Shown piece by piece: positions 53,301-64,000 of a DNA stretch of 64,000 nt (position 1 is the first letter of the stretch; the number at the start of each line of letters is the position of its first letter). The position numbers were made by a program, and so were the translations under genes. The notes beneath the pieces are model-generated. The model worked only from the letters and a program-made list of their open reading frames with translations. It was not told where the DNA came from and did no database searches. This stretch comes from Nemophila menziesii (Eukaryota; Streptophyta; Magnoliopsida; Boraginales; Hydrophyllaceae), in the NCBI GenBank assembly GCA_029959085.1, contig JARWIR010000002.1:77466224-77530223 (forward strand). The letters run 5' to 3'.

Positions 53301-54662
53301 CTCTTCATCCGTAAATGGTAGTTCAAGATCACCCTTAACTAGCGTATCGAGAGGTCCTACATCTGGAAGGTTACACCCCACCATTTGATCTTCTGGAACG
53401 GCATATAAGGACTCAAAATAATCACGAACTAACTCTTTCAATGCCACCTCCTCTTCTACCCAATTACCTGCATCATCTAGAAGCCTCATGCAAAAAGCTT
53501 TCTTCTTCCGAATTGATGCTGCAATTTGGTAGAATTTTGTATTCCTATCACCCGATTCCACCCACTTATTTCTCGAATTCTGAAAGTAAATCATTTCTTC
53601 TTGTTCTAGGACACTTTCATATTCCTTTGTTAGTTGCATACCCATTTCACGAAGCGATGAGTTGTACGAAACCTGAAGCGATTTCTGAATTCCTCGAATT
53701 CTTGCAATTAGTTTCCTTTTCTTTCGATTAATATCCCCAAAGACTTCCATTTTCCATTTATTTATCTGGTTCTGAATAGCAACAATACCTTCTCCTATAC
53801 TCGTGTTATTACCTTCCCAATTTTTGTTAACGAAATCAAGGAACCCTTCGTGAAGACACCAAGCCGATTCAAATCTAAAGCGGCGAGGATTAGTTTTCGG
53901 TCTCTGATTTGGGCAAACTTGAATTAGGATTGGCATGTGATCTGAGTGGACCCTTGCCAAGTGAATAACCCGTGTTTTCGGAAAGAGTTCTTGCCATTCC
54001 ACATTACCATAAGCTCTATCAAGCCGCTCCATGATTCTCTGGCCCGAGTTCCAAGAGTCACTCCAAGTATATCTTGGCCCTTCAAACCCGAGGTCTATCA
54101 GACCACAATTATTTCTCCATTCCTCAAATTTTTCCATTCTTCTAGTGACCCCCGAAACCCCACCTCTTTTGTCTATCTCCAAACCAACTTGATTGAAGTC
54201 ACCAGCGACTAGCCACGGAGATTGTATGTTATGAAACGCATGGTAAAGCGCATCCCACAACACCTCTCTCCTTTTATAGTCCGGGTTAGCGTAAATAGCC
54301 GAGAAAATCCAAGAACTGCAACCTTGTTGGCTTACCTCGATATTTATGACTTGGCGACCGGCAGAAAGCACTTTAATACTAATAGACGAATCGTTCCAAA
54401 TTAACCAAATTCCGCCACTGTAACACTCCGAATCTACTCTAATCGAATTGTCCATTTGCAAAGAATTGATTACCGTATTCGCTGTTACCCCACTAATCCG
54501 AGGTTCAACAATCACAGTAAGCCACACGCTATTATTAATCATCATCTCACGAAGCACTTGTCTAAAACGAGGCTTAGCCGCTCCATAGCAATTCCATACC
54601 AGGATATTAATGGGATTCTTAGTTCTTTCCCAAGAATTTTCTGAAACATTCACTAAATTCAT
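50367..54662 (-). pseudogene. LINE ORF2: endonuclease, reverse transcriptase, zf-RVT, RNase H; one in-frame stop
   Basis: From ATG 54662 (MNLVNVSENSWERTKNPIN) the frame runs on -. AP-type endonuclease: NILVWNCYG, the catalytic Glu in VEPRISG, GDFNQVG, HSDHMPIL. Reverse transcriptase: KAPGPDGMSAAFYQ, RPISLINSPVKFI, KIDLAKAYDKIRW, RQGDPLSPYIF, the FADD box HLFFADDLILF. Then thumb, zf-RVT (RACAICGA then HVFIKC), and RNase H (IDGSFNKVKR, ETDSEELHA, REANFCTDRLAREG). A TAA at 51570-51572 interrupts the zf-RVT; the same frame is open from there to 50367. An Ala/Gly-rich, GC-rich stretch (about 51250-51490) between zf-RVT and RNase H, and a 60-bp in-frame duplication in RNase H (50611 and 50671), are unusual. 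The product as it stands would lack RNase H. Confidence 0.92.
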
Positions 54663-54706
54663 TAATAAAAAATAAATAATAAACTGAAAAATACCTTTTG
54701 GCACTT

Positions 54707-56803
54707 TTAAGCGCGAGTTTCCGTTTCCATTTCATCATCCGAATTCCCGGAGACTTGCACCTGATCGCGTCTAGCTTCTGTCCCGGAATCTGGAACTTGG
54801 CTGTCTAGCCATGCTAGGTCTTCCTTCTCGCCATAATCTGACTCATCCCACAAAGGGTCAGGCGGCATAGCAGCAGTGGCGCTGTCCACCTTCTTCTCGG
54901 CAGGACTGGAGGGGTCCACTTCGGAAGTCAGCATCACAGAAGGCGCCTTATGCTGTGGAGGTTGGGGGCCTGTATCGAAGGCCCCAAAGTTTGGGGTAAA
55001 TACATTTTGGTCCCTGTGATAGTTTTCTCCCAATCTGATGTCCACATCTACAAGGCCCACCATGCTACTACTCAACCCAGCCCCTGCCGTGACCCCATTA
55101 TTCTCCACCAAAGCCAAGTTATTCACCTCAGTAACCTTATTAATTCCCAGCCTTGATTTACCTCCATTTAGTCCTTTCTTGCCCACTTTCTTGCCCATAT
55201 TACTCACTTCACCTTGCCTTACTACAAGACCCACCTCGCTCACCTCTATGTCATCAATCAATACCCGCCTTTGTTCAAAATTAGGGGAAGTAATTACCCC
55301 ATGTCCTTTCGATCCCCCAACTTTTTTATTGCTCACATTTGATCCCGAGTTAGCTTTTCCTTTGTTAGAGCCCGATTTCGAGCCCGATGACTGTCCTTTA
55401 TTTATAATGCTTTGCGCATTAAACCTCATATCACTTGGAAAATCCTCCACTCTAAGCACATCAAAGCGGTTTCCGAATTTATTATTAGTGTTGGTTTTCG
55501 GAGCTTTAGACAAAACGTTTTTTCCATTCATTTTGTTTCCCCGTCTCACCGTCATCCACTCTCCGTATTTTTCTTTTGGGGCCGGTTCCTCAAAGACCTC
55601 CTCTACCATAGCCGCCTTCCCATTCTCAGTTGCCCGATCAACTACCATACAATCATTTAAAATAGATGGGCAATTCTCCTTTCTGTGCCCAAACTTCCCA
55701 CATTCAAAACAAATCATGTGAAGACCTTCGTATTCGACCTTGCATATATCCGTCCCTATTCTTACCTCGGGTTCTAATGGTTTATTTAGGTCGAGTTCAA
55801 TAGCTAATATTGCATAGTTCCCCCTTAATCTCCCTTTTGTCATTGGATCGATTTTAATTGTTCTCCCTAGTTTATCACCAATTTTTCTCAAAATTCGCGC
55901 CGTATAATTTTGCATACCAACGTTAGAGACTCTTGCCCATGCGGTTGTCTTTGATATTGAGTTTGACGCGGCATTAAAGTTAGGAGTCCATTCACGAACA
56001 ATAAGATAGTGGTCCAAAATCATCCACGGACCACCCGAAAGCGCGAATTCGAAGTCACCTCTTTGCTCAAACTTAACCATGTAATATCCATAACCCACAT
56101 CCACTAGTTCAAAATGACCCTTTGGTGCCCATATCTGTTTTAATTTCGATAGCAAATATGAAAAGCCAACCTCCCTACCCAGTAGTCTAATCACAGCCGA
56201 ATTTCGCCACAATCTAATCCCCTCTTGTATCTCATCTCTAGTCCTTATAACTATAGGGATTGAATCACATATTATACTATCATCATCGTCCTCTATTAGG
56301 TCTTCTAAATCTAAGAAATCATCCTCACCCATGGCGTTATTAATTCTATTCTCGTCTATATCTTCCATGCGTGGGATTACAATGTTATTACCTGTTACCG
56401 TACCTTTCCACCCCCCTAGACTAGGCTTAAAGAATTGATCAGGAGTGTTACCTTTAGAAGCTCCCTGATTGAGAGCTTGATTCGTAACAGACGCAGTATT
56501 TGTTCTCGCAATTGGATTCATAACATTAGCTGTTATTGTTATTGGCCCATCAAGGTTAGCGCGTGATCTCTTACCCGTTCGTCCCTCATTGATTGCAGCG
56601 GCCAATTCCGGGTATTCGTCCATTAGTTGGTCTTGAGCAGCGCCCTCACTAGTTATTTTTTGCGTGAGATGGTTCTGGTTCATTGCAGCGTTTTGATCCG
56701 CTGTGAGATTGTTCATAGTAGGTTCATTGTTTTGTATTGTTGTTCCTTCTGGTGGTTGCCCTGAGATGGGCTCGCCGCCGACCAAAGGAGGCGCAGCAGC
56801 CAT
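54707..56803 (-). CDS. LINE ORF1: DUF4283-type RNA-binding protein with CCHC knuckle
   Basis: 698 residues from ATG 56803 (MAAAPPLVGGEPISG). After a disordered N-terminus comes the DUF4283 region at about residues 190-340 (WRNSAVIRLLGREVGF, GGPWMILDHYLIVREW, TAWARVSNVGM). A zf-CCHC_4 knuckle (CFECGKFGHRKENC, about residue 370) follows, then a long basic/Ser-rich low-complexity tail. In L1-type elements ORF1 coats the RNA and supports retrotransposition. Intact, with no stops. It ends a few bases before the ORF2 frame opens, and about 45 bp before the ORF2 ATG. Confidence 0.9.
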   Translation of the reverse strand: MAAAPPLVGGEPISGQPPEGTTIQNNEPTMNNLTADQNAAMNQNHLTQKITSEGAAQDQLMDEYPELAAAINEGRTGKRSRANLDGPITITANVMNPIARTNTASVTNQALNQGASKGNTPDQFFKPSLGGWKGTVTGNNIVIPRMEDIDENRINNAMGEDDFLDLEDLIEDDDDSIICDSIPIVIRTRDEIQEGIRLWRNSAVIRLLGREVGFSYLLSKLKQIWAPKGHFELVDVGYGYYMVKFEQRGDFEFALSGGPWMILDHYLIVREWTPNFNAASNSISKTTAWARVSNVGMQNYTARILRKIGDKLGRTIKIDPMTKGRLRGNYAILAIELDLNKPLEPEVRIGTDICKVEYEGLHMICFECGKFGHRKENCPSILNDCMVVDRATENGKAAMVEEVFEEPAPKEKYGEWMTVRRGNKMNGKNVLSKAPKTNTNNKFGNRFDVLRVEDFPSDMRFNAQSIINKGQSSGSKSGSNKGKANSGSNVSNKKVGGSKGHGVITSPNFEQRRVLIDDIEVSEVGLVVRQGEVSNMGKKVGKKGLNGGKSRLGINKVTEVNNLALVENNGVTAGAGLSSSMVGLVDVDIRLGENYHRDQNVFTPNFGAFDTGPQPPQHKAPSVMLTSEVDPSSPAEKKVDSATAAMPPDPLWDESDYGEKEDLAWLDSQVPDSGTEARRDQVQVSGNSDDEMETETRA

Positions 56804-56864
56804 GGTGATTCGCAGGAAAGTTGTTATTTGAAAGCGTAAATTGTGGAGCTCAAAATTTGAACGT

Positions 56865-57981
56865 TACTATTCTGCTTTTCGATCATATAGTTTATTTTTT
56901 GTATTGTTTCTTTGTAAAAACGGGAAACAATTTCACTGTCTTGCTTTAAGAGTTCGGAGCAATATCATCAAATTCTTTTTTAACTGTGTTTAGGTTTGTG
57001 AAAAATGAGATAATATTTACGATTCTTTTTTTACTAAAATATTACAAATTCAAACATATCTAGTCTATAAATGATTCAACTTCGTGAACGGAGTTTTTGC
57101 TATTTTTTTACACTTAAAGTGTGAAATGAGAGGTATGTCTGCATTTAAAGTATGTGAAGTGGGAGGTGCATAGAGAAGCGTACATGTTGCCAGTGAAATT
57201 AGTCGTGTGCACGCAAGTTGATTCGGATCATCCACGTACGTGGAAAAAATGGTTCAACTTAATAAATATTTCAAAATAAAATACATTAACGAATTTTTTT
57301 TTACTGATTGAGAGCTTAAAATTAATTTGAGTATGATAAAGTGATTTTTAGTAAGAGAAATTTAAGTAATTCATAGATATAATAATTATTACTCATTACT
57401 TCATGAGACAAAAAAAAATTCTCTAAAATTAGTGCAAAACGAGTTTTAACATTTTCTTTTGCATACAATGAGACACGCGACAAAGAAAAGTTCTTAGTAA
57501 CCTATGGATCTTCACCGAGGTGTTCAAAACTAATCTAGGTATTGTTTAGTCACACTTATCTCGGATGATAATTTTTGCAATCCATCAATTTTTGCAATCC
57601 ATCAAGAGGATCTGTGTATTGTACTGATTTTGCTAGTGAGGTTGTGACTGTTTTGTTATCCAATTCTCACATGCAACAAAACCCTCATTCTTACTTTTAA
57701 TGGCTAAGAAGTTCGGTAGACCGAGTCATCATAAATTGATGGCAGTTAGGGTTCAAGAGAACAACTAATAATTAACCATTAGGAGAGGTTCCATAAACGA
57801 ATCACCGTTAATCAATGATAACCGAGGTTTGGGAGAATGACTCATATTTATCCATAACGATGATTTAGATGTTCGGTAGAACGACTCATCATTGATTGAT
57901 GGAAGTCGGGTTTCGAGAGAACGATTACATACCCATTAGGATTATCTAGAGGTTCGGTAAATGACCCATCGTTGATCAATG
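56865..57981. other. Right continuation of the FB6 block after the LINE
   Basis: Continues the match to the FB5 3' flank (42650-43850), including the four ~80-bp degenerate units beginning AGTTCGGTAGA or similar (57711-57981). A GCAATCCATCAATTTTT / GCAATCCATCAAGAGG direct slip occurs at 57577-57607. No gene. Confidence 0.65.
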
Positions 57982-59628
57982 TATAATCCTCAAAAGCTTG
58001 TTCACCCCTCAGGTGTGATATAATAATTTAACAACTAAGAAGGCGACTTTTGGCAAACATACAGATCGTTGACAAGTTATAATTTGATAAGCGGGGTTAT
58101 AACGTTCTCCACATGGATTATCAATGTAGATTATTATATTTTGAATGGTGTAAATGTGTAAAACTTGTAATATGAATAAGCAGATGGCAAAGAATTAAAT
58201 ACTAACCATGTGTATTTGGTTTTCAAGGTTTAACTACTAAACAATAAAGTAAGACAAGAATTAAAACTATGATAAAGGTAAACACTAAAGTAAAGTAAAT
58301 GAATAAAAGATGAACTAATAGATGAGAAGGTTGCTTAAGGAATTTCTAATAATTGCTTATGCCGTTAAGTTAATTGTTTTATCGATAAGGACGAGTTGGT
58401 GAATTTCGCATTAGCCGTGATTCAACAATCCTTCTAACTCCTATCGGTAGCATAGAAGACAATTTTCCTCATTAGAGACACTATTAAATGTCCCTAGAAT
58501 GAGTTACGATTATGGACGTTCTAACCCTATTGACTACCTAATCGGGTAAGACCTTCCAGTACATTACCTTACACTAGGCGCCTATAAGCTAGGTCCGCAG
58601 CCAAACCCCCCCTCCCAGGTGTAAGCTCAATTACAAAAGCTACCCACTACTTGGCCAAAGCACATGTAGTACTTTAATTAAACGTATAGTCAATGGAATA
58701 AAAATCAAACCAAACTCAATTAAACAATTTATCCCAAATACAATAATTCAATTAACCCGCTAAGCTTAAGTTCTTACATAAGCACCCTCAAGCAATGAGG
58801 GTTTAGTTCATACTAAAAGAAAAAAAAACTAAATACAACATCATATTCAAAATTAAATAGGAGTTACTCTTCAAGAAGATATGAAATGATGAACCACTGG
58901 GGAAGAATAGTTGGGTTTATGGACACACCCCTCTTTTCTTCTCTCCACCTCTTCTGTTCTTACTTCCTTGTGTAAAAATATGAAATAAAGTGATAAATAA
59001 TGATAAGAGAGCTGATGTATGACTTATATAATAGCTAAAAATGTTTGGTACCCCTTTGGCTTGCTTAATTAGGTTTGGAAGGGCCGAACCTGTTTTTACT
59101 TAGCAGAATTCTAGTTTGATCAACGGTGGAAGCAAGTGGCATAACTTTTTCATCTCAACTCTGAATTGACTTCCGTCACTTCTAACTCGACACTGACTTC
59201 AATATCTTTCTAAATCAATAGGAATCAGGTCCAAATATCACACTAATATTTCTTAGTGATTGAAACAATGAGACTCAAAGATTTATCCAGCAAATGCTCT
59301 AACTTCCCAAAGTGGCTCTAGGCTCAAATTTCTCCTTGGCGTGGGTTTTATCTTGATTTTTTAACTTCTTCTCCTCATTTTGGCACCTTGTATCAATCAT
59401 GTATCTAAAATCTACACACCTAACACACAATTAAGGCTCAAAAGCTCTATAAATAGTAATATGACCAAAAAGAGAACCAAAGGTACAATATAGCAAATAA
59501 TAGGAAAAAATTCCTGACTTAGGCCCGATAAACTACCAAAATAATATCCCGTAAACGGATTAATCTATATCAAAAAGAGAGACATCAGCTAGAAATTATC
59601 ATACCAACTAGGGTCAGGTTTTTTACAA
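57982..59628. repeat. Unclassified repeat joined to a truncated copia element
   Basis: The match to the FB5 block stops at 57981. What follows has the word order of the inverted-repeat family at 12490-13124 (CAGGTGTGATA, AACATACAGATCG, CAAGTTATAATTTGATAAG, then AACAATCCTTCTAACTCC), strongly diverged. No ORF. The junction to copia pol lies near 59600. Confidence 0.45.
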
Positions 59629-62347
59629 GTGGGGACCAAACAGGGTATGTTTGGTAAGGAAACTGTTAGTACTCTCTCCTTCTGTGAAACTTGTGTTCTT
59701 GGGAAACAACATAGACAAAAATTCAGTGCTGGTACTCATAAATCAAAGTACTGCCTTGAATATGTCCATTCTGACTTATGGGGTCCTGAAAAGGTTGATG
59801 CTCATGGAAATTTCAAATACTTCTTATCTTTGGTGGATGATTATAGTAGAACTGTATGGACTTTTCTCTTGAAATCTAAGGATGAAACCTTTACTAAAAT
59901 CAAAGAATGGAAATCATTACAAGAAAAGCAAACTGGTAAGGTGCTTAAGGTCCTTAGAACAGATAATGGCCTTGAGTTCTGTAATGAAGAATTTGATAAC
60001 TATTGTAAGCAGAATGGTATATTAAGGCATAGAACAGTAAGGCACACACCACAACAAAATGGTGTGGCTGAAAGGATGAATAGAACCTTGCTTGAAAAGG
60101 TAAGGTGTATGTTATTCACTTCTGGTTTACCTAAGGCATTTTGGGGAGAATCCCTTTATACAACTACCTATATGGTGAATAGGAGTCCTAACAGGACTCT
60201 TGACTTTAAAACACCTTTGGAAGTTTGGAAAGGATCTAAACCTGACTTACATCACCTGAGGGTCTTTGGGTGTGCAGCTTATGCACATACAAAAGATGGA
60301 AAATTGGATCCAAGGTCACTCAAGTGTATCATGTTGGGATATCAACAACAACATGGAGTGAAGGGTTATAGGTTATGGGAAAAAGATGCTAGGGGCATCA
60401 AAATTATATGTAGTAGAGATGTAATATTTGATGAACTGACTTTTCCCTTCAAAGTTTGTGATGTTGCAGGTAGTGATGCTCAGCCTGAACTAGTACCTCA
60501 AACTGTGGGAGTAGAGTTGGAGGTGGAGCCTGAAACTGTAGCTGATCATTTGAGTGCAGATCCAACTGATGAACCTGAGGGTGAAGCTCAAGTTAACCAA
60601 CCTGATGATGCAACTGAACCTGAGGGAAATGAGCCACTTGTACAACTCAGTGAGTCATCAGTAGGGGAGCTTCATGATTACCAGTTGACCCGAGATAGGC
60701 CAAGAAGAAACATAACTTCTCCCTCCAGATATTCCTATGTAGATTTGGTATACACAGCACTTAGTGCTACAATTAAGGTTAAAAGTTCTGAACCTTACTC
60801 TTATTTAGATGCTGTTGAATCTCCTGATTATAATAAATGGTATGATGCCATGTTAGAAGAGATGAACTCCTTATATCTAAATAAAACATGGGTTTTAGTT
60901 AAATTGCCTGAGAACCAAACTAAAGTTGAATGTAGGTGGTTATATAAGCTTAAAGATGGTGTTACTGAGCATGATCCCCCTAGGTATAAAGCTAGACTTG
61001 TAGCTAAAGGGTACACCCAAAGGGAAGGGATAGATTACACATAAATTTTCTCACCTGTAGTTAAGTTTAAAACCATCAGATGTATGTTGGCTTATGCTGC
61101 TTGTTTTGACCTTGAGATAGATCAGATGGATGTGAAAACTGCCTTTTTACATGGGGAGTTAGAAGAAACTGTTTATATGAGACAGCCTGAGGGTTTTGTG
61201 AACAAAAAGTTACCTGATCATGTGTGTTTATTGAAAAAATCTTTATATGGCCTAAAACAATCACCTAGATAGTGGTATAAAAGATTTGACTCTTTCATGA
61301 TTAGTATTGGGTTTGTAAGATCTGAATATGATGCTTGTTTGTACTTCTTACTGAAACAATCTGAAAGTGTGTATGTTCTCTTATATGTTGATGATATGCT
61401 TCTTATTAGTAAATCTTGCCATGCTATAAAATATTTGAAACTGTCCCTAAGTAAAATGTTTGAAATGAAGGATTTAGGTGGAGAGTAAGATTTTAGGCAT
61501 GATTATCAGTAGAGATAGGAAAAATTGCATGTTAAAACTTCATCAGGGACCATATTTGAAAAAAGTAGTATCTAAATATGGAAGTTTGAATTGCAAAAAT
61601 GCCTTGACTCCTTTGGCTGGTCATACTGCTTTGACTAAGCAGCTTTGCCCCAAGACTCAGTCAGAAATTGTAAGAATGAGTACTGTCCCTTATGCAAATG
61701 TGATAGGTTCTTTAATGTATGCTATGATAAGTACTAGACCAGATTTATCTTTTGCTATATCATTACTTAGCAGGTATATGTCTAATCGTGGTTTTGAACA
61801 CTGGCTTGTACTGAAACATGTGTGATCTTATGTTAGTGGCACTTTGAATATTGGATTGTGTTATGGAAATCATAATATTCCTTTTGAGTTAACAGGTTAT
61901 GTGGACTCTGATTTTGCTGGTGATAAAGATAGTAGAAAATCTATAACTTCATACTGCTACACTTTAGGAGGCAACTGTATTTCTTGGAAATCACAGTTGC
62001 AACCACTTGTAGCACTGTCCACAACTGAATCTGAGTATGTGGCTATCACTGATGCTGCTAAAGAGGGATTATGGTTACAAAACTTGTTAAATGAATTAAA
62101 GTTACTCAAAGGGAAGGTTACTCTCTATTCTGACAGTCAAAGTGCTATTCAACTGAGTAAGAATCTTGTTTATCATGAAAGAACTAAGCACATTGATGTT
62201 AAATTCCATTATATAAGGGATGTGCTTGATAGTGGAGAACTGAGGTTGTTAAAAATTGCTACTGAAGAAAATCCTGCTGATTTTGGAACAAAAATTGTGA
62301 CTAATACTAAGTTTAAGCATTGCTTAGACTTATTATTTCTTGGTTGA
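59629..62347 (+). pseudogene. Ty1/copia pol, 5'-truncated and broken
   Basis: Starts inside the GAG-pre-integrase/zinc-binding region (CETCVLGKQHRQKF). Next is integrase with its core acidic residues (VHSDLWGP, RTDNGLEFCNEEF, TPQQNGVAERMNRTLLE), the chromo-like RVFGCAAYAH region, reverse transcriptase ([50 protein letters not shown]) and RNase H (DFAGDKDSRKSITSYCY, STTESEYVA, YHERTKHIDVKFHYIRD). In-frame stops lie at about 61042, 61270 and 61823, with a frameshift near 61485. gag, protease, PBS and 5' LTR are absent. A dead fragment of a common plant retrotransposon class. Confidence 0.93.
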
Positions 62348-62456
62348 GATTTGTGCAGGTGTCCAGATGAAGGAAGGAGCTGTTCTATGCCAATGAGGAT
62401 ACAAGGAGGGTTATTACGAGTGGTTTTGGGAAGGAATAATACTTCAAGGTGGAGAT

Positions 62457-63087
62457 TGTTGTATATGTGAAGTATTATTATGTTATATAATGTTGCTGAG
62501 CTTTTATTTGACACACCACGAGGACACATGGCATTTTCTAAGTGGTCTTACGTGTTTCTTATGTGGCGCACTCGGATCTTTAGATCTTGGATGAATTGGA
62601 CGGCTGAGATTGCTTCTCACTTATGTGTCTTATAAAAGGCTTCTTTTCAGCCTTTGTTCAGACTTACTTCTTCGATTACTCTTCCTCTCTCCTCTCTCGT
62701 GAATAAACCCTAGTTTAGTAGAAACCCTTGGTTTCTTCATTAATCCTTCAATAGATTAGTTAAGATTTAGCAAATCTTTGTAGATTGAATCCACTGATTC
62801 AATTCTTAGTTGTATTTCAGCGTAGTTGTTATACTAGATAGATTTGTGGAAGAATTGTAATATTGCGATACTTTGAGGGGTTCTTCGTGAGGTGTTTCAA
62901 TCTTGTAATCCGAGGCATTTAGTGGAGCAGAGCCTTATTCATCTGGGCTCAACGTGGATGTAGGTCCTTTTGTGACTGAACCACGATAATTTCTGGTGTT
63001 CTTTAATTTCTGTGATTTACTGTTTTCTCTGATTAAAATCTTTCAAACTTAACCTATATTTTCAATTGAGATGTTCTATTTACAACA
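62457..63087 (+). mobile_element. copia 3' LTR, 631 bp
   Basis: Begins TGTTGTA and ends TACAACA, a perfect 7-bp inverted terminal pair with the TG..CA rule. It is preceded by the purine-rich tract AAGGTGGAGA (62446-62455). A CTTATAAAAGGC TATA-like box lies near 62632, with the presumed transcript start after it. Immediately after the LTR the DNA (CAACTTAACAAAGATG) resumes the match to the FB5 block at about 43938. No 5' LTR partner occurs in the window. Confidence 0.85.
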
Positions 63088-63849
63088 CAACTTAACAAAG
63101 ATGAAATGAATATTGTCATGTATACGGGGAAGCCAATACCTTACATGGTTGTGGACCAGAAGATGAACTAGGTCATCACAAGAAAAACTTGTTGATTTAG
63201 GATTTAGGCAAAAAAGTTTCGGTAACTGTGACAACGATCACATCAAGTGTGGTGTTAGATGACCTAATGGACACATAATATAATTTAAGCCAAATTGGCA
63301 GGACACCAAAAAAATACGTGGTGATCAAGGAAGACTTGCAAGTTATGCAGCTTATTACTAAGCAATTCCCGGGATGGACGCCAATTTGGACATTAAAGAC
63401 CATGACAATAGACAACTACATGGTGCTACCTGATCAGGGCCATGTTAAGTGGGAGATAACTATTAATTCTTGTCATGTTAATCGATCTTGACTATGGTAG
63501 TGTTGTTCAAACATTGAACATATGAGTGTTGTTTGTGAATATGTTTCCAAATTGTATATGTGAGAATTTGGCAGGTTACGTGTGACCAAAGAATAGGATC
63601 ATATTGGCGTCGTAATATACCATCACGTGCATTCATATATTTTTCGGTGATAATTTAATAGATAGGGGTTTTATTTATTCATATGGCTTAAATAATTTGA
63701 TTAGGTGCATTTTATTTCATGTGCAGTATATACGTGGTGATGATACATATGAAGATTTGAATTTAGTGTTTGAGAAATATAAGCAGTTTAATACAAAACA
63801 CTATGGTAATGATGCTCATGCAAAGAAGATCGAGATTTCGATCGTATAG
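63088..63849 (+). pseudogene. Unrecognised gene remnant, copy 2
   Basis: Paralogue of 43930-44620, better preserved. Pieces: PYMVVDQKM (63133), VTVTTITSSVVLDDLMD (63215 onward), KKYVVIKEDLQVMQLITK and FPGWTPIWTLKTM (63310-63408), IDNYMVLPDQGHVKWE (63409-63453). After an intron with a good acceptor (TTTCATGTGCAG, 63715-63726) comes a last exon 63727-63849 (YIRGDDTYEDLNLVFEKYKQ ... KKIEISIV, TAG). Frame breaks upstream (63165-63310) argue that it is a pseudogene or that upstream introns are missed. Family not recognised; 5' exons lost to the copia insertion. Confidence 0.5.
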
Positions 63850-64000
63850 TATTGATCATCTATTTACATTTTTTTTTAATTCAAACAAAATTAAATACTC
63901 TTCTATTTATTCATGTGATATACTTTCCCTTTTTTTTTTCTTCACTATATAATCTTTTTTCATCCAATCAGACCCTTACTTTTTTAATATATATAAAAAA

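Larger units (their letters stand above)
50287..56864 (-). mobile_element. Full-length L1-type LINE, nearly intact
   Basis: Runs on - from about 56864 to a 3' poly(A) seen here as T19 (50287-50305). Flanked by TACTATTCTGCTTTT: the left copy starts at 50276 and merges with the T-run; the right copy is 56865-56879. The FB5 block at 42650 has the uninterrupted equivalent (GCTATTCTACTTTTCG). It carries ORF1 (54707-56803) and ORF2 (50367-54662, one internal stop), typical plant L1 organisation. A different subfamily from the other three LINE fragments in the window. Confidence 0.92.

Overview
This is a plant nuclear window, almost certainly from a eudicot. It is AT-rich, has spliced genes with GT-AG introns, and carries plant-type F-box genes, L1-type LINEs, Ty1/copia, hAT-like and PIF-like MITEs and a Mutator-like element (MULE). 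The species cannot be fixed from the sequence. Nothing prokaryotic, organellar or rRNA-like was seen.

The backbone is a tandem array of six intronless F-box genes with an F-box-associated domain, all on the + strand: FB1 (2373, broken by a nonsense codon), FB2 (5684), FB3 (15176), FB4 (17456), FB5 (41030) and FB6 (48478), plus a 3'-end relic at 49947. FB1/FB3 form one subfamily and FB2/FB4/FB5/FB6 another. The array grew by segmental duplication: a LINE fragment plus F-box block (1-3425 and 13125-16225), and a block of F-box plus a downstream unrecognised gene remnant (40890-45000 and 48300-64000, the second running off the window). Every F-box gene has transposon-derived sequence within about 400 bp of its start codon.

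Between FB4 and FB5 lies the most striking object, a MULE of about 19 kb (21862-40814) bounded by a perfect 9-bp target duplication (CTAACCGGA). It sits inside an older ~150-bp MITE in the FB5 promoter. It encodes a complete two-exon MURA-type transposase on + (22940-25162). On - it carries three tandem paralogous genes (25992-28856, 30886-34461, 36121-39999). All three have the same five-exon, all-phase-0 structure: an N-terminal DUF1985/plant-mobile-domain-like region, a 47-codon exon, a variable coiled-coil and low-complexity exon, and a C-terminal Ulp1-like fold whose catalytic triad is substituted in all three. Its non-coding DNA is studded with an octamer, GTACAGAC, in both orientations (27 exact copies, 25 outside coding exons; none noticed in the flanks). 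Combined with KAONASHI/VANC-like genes, this suggests a VANDAL-type sequence-specific anti-silencing system with its own recognition motif. That function is an inference.

The rest is layered transposon debris. There are three decayed LINEs (1-1990, 13125-14996, 45148-48231) and one nearly intact LINE (50291-56864) with ORF1 and an ORF2 broken by one stop. A 5'-truncated copia element keeps its 3' LTR (59629-63087). Small elements include an hAT MITE with an 8-bp TSD, a PIF/Harbinger MITE with TTA TSD, two very short LTRs, a tRNA-derived SINE and a 640-bp-arm inverted repeat. Several solo insertions are dated relative to the duplications because an empty site survives in the paralogous block.
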